Source: Dermatophagoides farinae (Eukaryota > Arthropoda > Arachnida > Sarcoptiformes > Pyroglyphidae). Taken from it: a stretch of DNA of 64,000 nt. Positions 61,680-64,000 of the stretch are shown piece after piece. Made by a program: the position numbers and the translations under genes. The first letter of the stretch is position 1, and every line of letters starts with the position of its first letter. The notes beneath the pieces were generated by a model. That model saw nothing but the letters and a program-made list of their open reading frames with translations, searched no databases and was not told the origin of the DNA. The stretch spans positions 520,001-584,000 of the forward strand of contig NC_134686.1 of the NCBI RefSeq assembly GCF_024713945.1. The letters are read 5' to 3'.

Positions 61680-61842
61680 CGTTTTATATGAATGGCGACC
61701 GATGTGGTGTGGTTTCGAGTTTGATAAATGTGTGTGTGATTTTTATGTTTGGTTATTCGATTGATTGTTTTTTATGATGTGATGAAAATTTGATTTAATA
61801 AAAATAAAAATTATATTTTAAAATATTCATATAATTTCAACA
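61670..61842 (+). repeat. 3' LTR of the Copia element
   Basis: 173 bp, identical to the 5' LTR except for T in place of G in the CGACCGA(G/T)GTGG string. It contains the gag-pol stop codon. Confidence 0.95.
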
Positions 61843-61847
61843 ATTAT

Positions 61848-64000
61848 GATGAAATCAAGGCTTCAAAGGCGTTAATTTTAATATAAAAATTTATGCATTT
61901 TTTCACACATATATGTGTGTGTGCATTGATTTGACTATAAAGTTGCTGTTGTTGTTGTTGTTTTTCCTTTCATTGATTAGCATTGAACTATAATTAAAAC
62001 ATGGCAAAAGCAATGTAGCAGATACAATCAAGTAAAGTGTTCAAAAAAAACAAAACAAAACAAAACACACCAACTATGCAGGTGATTAATTAGTAAAGAT
62101 TGGATTTTTTTTTGTCTTTCGTTATTTTTCACTTTGCAATTTTTTTTCATAGATTCTTTGAAGAGAATTTCGATTACTTTATTTGCAAATAAATAACACA
62201 TGAATAGCCTAAAGTTTTTTTTCATTCATTCATTCATTTTTGATGTCGATTAGAGAGAGAAATAGAGAGAAAAAAAAATTCAATTTCAAACCACCACCAT
62301 AGTGGCTAGACAAAGTTTCGTTGTAATATAGCCGATGCTAATGCCAATGCCAATGCCGATGATGATGATGATGATGATGAAAAAAAAAAGTTTTAGAACC
62401 GCTAAAACTTATTCCAGGTTTTTTTTTCTCTCATTCCATTCACAACAAACGTTAGTTTATACCAACTTTAAGCTTGATTCGATTCGATTCGTTTCTTCTT
62501 TAAGATTGGTGAAAAAAAATACATAAAGGAAAGAGAAAAAAAGTGAAGCAAAAAAAATAACAACAACAAACAGACAGAGAGAGAGAGAGAGAGAGAAAGA
62601 AAAACTTTTTTTTTTCACAGAATGGATCAAGGCAATCTCGGAAAAGGTGTGTTGCGTGTGTGTGTGTGTATGTATTGGACATCCACCACTATTTAATGTT
62701 TGTGATGATGCTATTCAATTTCAACAATAAGAAGAATATTCTGGCGCCGACGCTATTCAATGGTAGCACATATACACATACACACACACACCGACACACA
62801 TACAACATATATATACCACCAAAAATTTAATGGACCAAATTATTTTCATTCCACGTTCACTTTGATCATTAGAAGGGGCAGAATGAAAAAAAAATGAAAA
62901 GAAAATTCGGTATTCTTGACACACAAGCAGAATCTGTAAAAAAAACGGCAAGAACGCTAAACGTGTGCATGTATATGTGTGTTTTTCGTTTTTTTCTCAT
63001 GTTCAACAGAACCAAAAAAAAAGCTTCAGGTTCAGTTTTTATTTCCACTATATTCTGTTCATACACACACACACACGCATACAGGCTGGATTCTGTATTT
63101 TTTTTCTCTATTTTTCATATCTAATTCTCAGTTTGGTTCAGTGGCTTTCAAAAGTATGTTGTAGCTGTGCTTTGCTGTGTTGTGTTTGTTTGTTTTCTTT
63201 TTTTTTCTCTCTCTCCACATATAATACACTACTGTTGCTGTTTCATCATTTTTTTTCTTGCCAATATAACCAATACATATATATATATGTTTTTCATTAC
63301 CAGAATATATATATATATTGTTGCTCCATCGGAATATTCTTTTTATATTTTTTTTTGCGCGCCAATCACAAATTTTTTTTTTCATAACAAATAAACATAC
63401 GCACACATACAGAAATTGTTGTCAGAAGAATAAACATCATATACTATGTGATGATCGAATCTTCTTGTTCTGTTTGATTTTATTCAGAATTTTCTTTTCT
63501 GTTTCATCTAATTTTTTTACGGTGAATAAAAAAAAATATTCTGTGCTATCTGTTCTACATGTGATTAGTGAATTATCAGTGTGTGTGTGTGAAGAATAAT
63601 CAAGAATCTAGCGACGAATGAACGAGAGAAAAAAACAACAATTTTTGAATGAGTTGAATGCCGTCCATATGATGATTGGATTTTTTTTAATTTCACTTTT
63701 TTTTCCTCGTTTGTGTATGATGATGATTTCAGACAGAACCATCTCATCTTCATTTAAATATTTCTACAATAACGCAAAATGAACAAAGTTCACAGCATCA
63801 TTAAATTATATAAACACACGAATATTCGTGTGTGGTGTTGGTGTTGGTGTTGGTGTTGGTGTTGGTGTTGGTGTTGGATCGGTACATGAAAAGTTGTCTT
63901 CACTGTTGAAATTGTACCGACAAACATACACAAAATAAACAGAAAAAAGAAAAATCAAATTCAATGTACTACTTATATTTGAAAATTGAAATATTTATGA
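61848..64000. other. Gene-free repeat-rich region
   Basis: About 2.1 kb of A/T tracts, (ATG)n, (CA)n and (GA)n repeats with no supported exon. Near the end a 20-bp palindrome (63814-63833) runs directly into a GGTGTT hexamer array (63834-63877). Confidence 0.6.
63814..63877. repeat. 20-bp palindrome joined to a (GGTGTT)n array
   Basis: ACACACGAATATTCGTGTGT is a perfect palindrome at 63814-63833; about seven GGTGTT units follow at once. The array is followed by an 8-bp inverted repeat TCGGTACA/TGTACCGA (63879-63886 and 63913-63920). Confidence 0.85.

Larger units (their letters stand above)
57614..61847 (+). mobile_element. Complete Ty1/Copia LTR retrotransposon
   Basis: Two 173-bp LTRs (57619-57791 and 61670-61842), both TG...CA, differ at a single base (near 57652 and 61703). 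The flanking 5-bp target duplication ATTAT is exact (57614-57618 and 61843-61847). A primer-binding site follows the 5' LTR, and a G-rich polypurine-like tract (GGGGGGTGG, 61661-61669) abuts the 3' LTR. One uninterrupted gag-pol frame fills the inside. The LTR identity means insertion was very recent, and the element appears structurally intact. Confidence 0.97.

Noticed and set aside
63834-63877. GGTGTT array as a telomere
   Set aside because: Too short, internal, and not the arthropod TTAGG unit.
1-64000. tRNA, rRNA or CRISPR features
   Set aside because: No tRNA B-box with matching arms, rRNA-like stretch or repeat-spacer array was seen; the regular repeats are microsatellites.

Overview
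The window is AT-rich nuclear DNA of a small-genome animal, most likely an arthropod. Genes are broken by short introns (about 50-90 bp, GT-AG, usually opening GTAAT or GTAAG). Long stretches between them are packed with (CA)n, (GA)n, (ATG)n and (TTG)n microsatellites and poly-A/T runs. A ZP-N membrane protein and a Copia element in this setting made me think of an acariform mite of the Dermatophagoides type. That assignment is inference.

Layout. 1-11.3 kb: no convincing gene, only simple repeats; one orphan minus-strand exon at 11319-11503. 11.8-14.7 kb (-): a cytochrome b561-domain protein with a very long N-terminal extension. 15.2-16.2 kb (-): an ELOVL6-like fatty-acid elongase. 19.3-21.1 kb (+): glutaminyl-peptide cyclotransferase with two phase-compatible first exons. 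21.5-26.6 kb (-): stomatin-like gene A with three phase-compatible first exons. 27.4-28.2 kb (-): TMEM186. 29.5-31.7 kb (+): stomatin-like gene B, with a 4EHP (eIF4E2) gene nested antisense in its first intron. 32.1-33.0 kb (+): a single-Tudor-domain protein. 37.8-39.1 kb (-): a group III secreted phospholipase A2 with a GC-AG intron and an apparent frameshift. 40.0-40.2 kb: a hAT-type MITE. 42.65-47.84 kb (+): a six-exon ZP-N single-pass membrane protein with a repetitive cytoplasmic tail. 47.9-57.6 kb: gene-free repeats. 57.6-61.8 kb: a complete, very young Copia retrotransposon. 61.8-64 kb: repeats.

The genes do not form a pathway. They are ordinary housekeeping, membrane and secretory genes. 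The strongest observations are structural: (i) the two stomatin genes, head to head and about 7-10 kb apart, share almost identical introns in the middle while their ends differ, which points to gene conversion; (ii) alternative first exons that match in phase give the cyclotransferase either a secretory signal or a membrane anchor, and give stomatin A three different N-termini; (iii) a 4EHP gene lies within a stomatin intron; (iv) the b561 protein keeps one heme-ligand His pair and has lost the other; (v) the Copia element has a primer-binding site matching the anticodon arm of elongator tRNA-Met; (vi) four CTCF-like motifs lie only between genes. Three genes (b561, PLA2, TMEM186) show reading-frame problems. 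These may be assembly indels, so their models are provisional.
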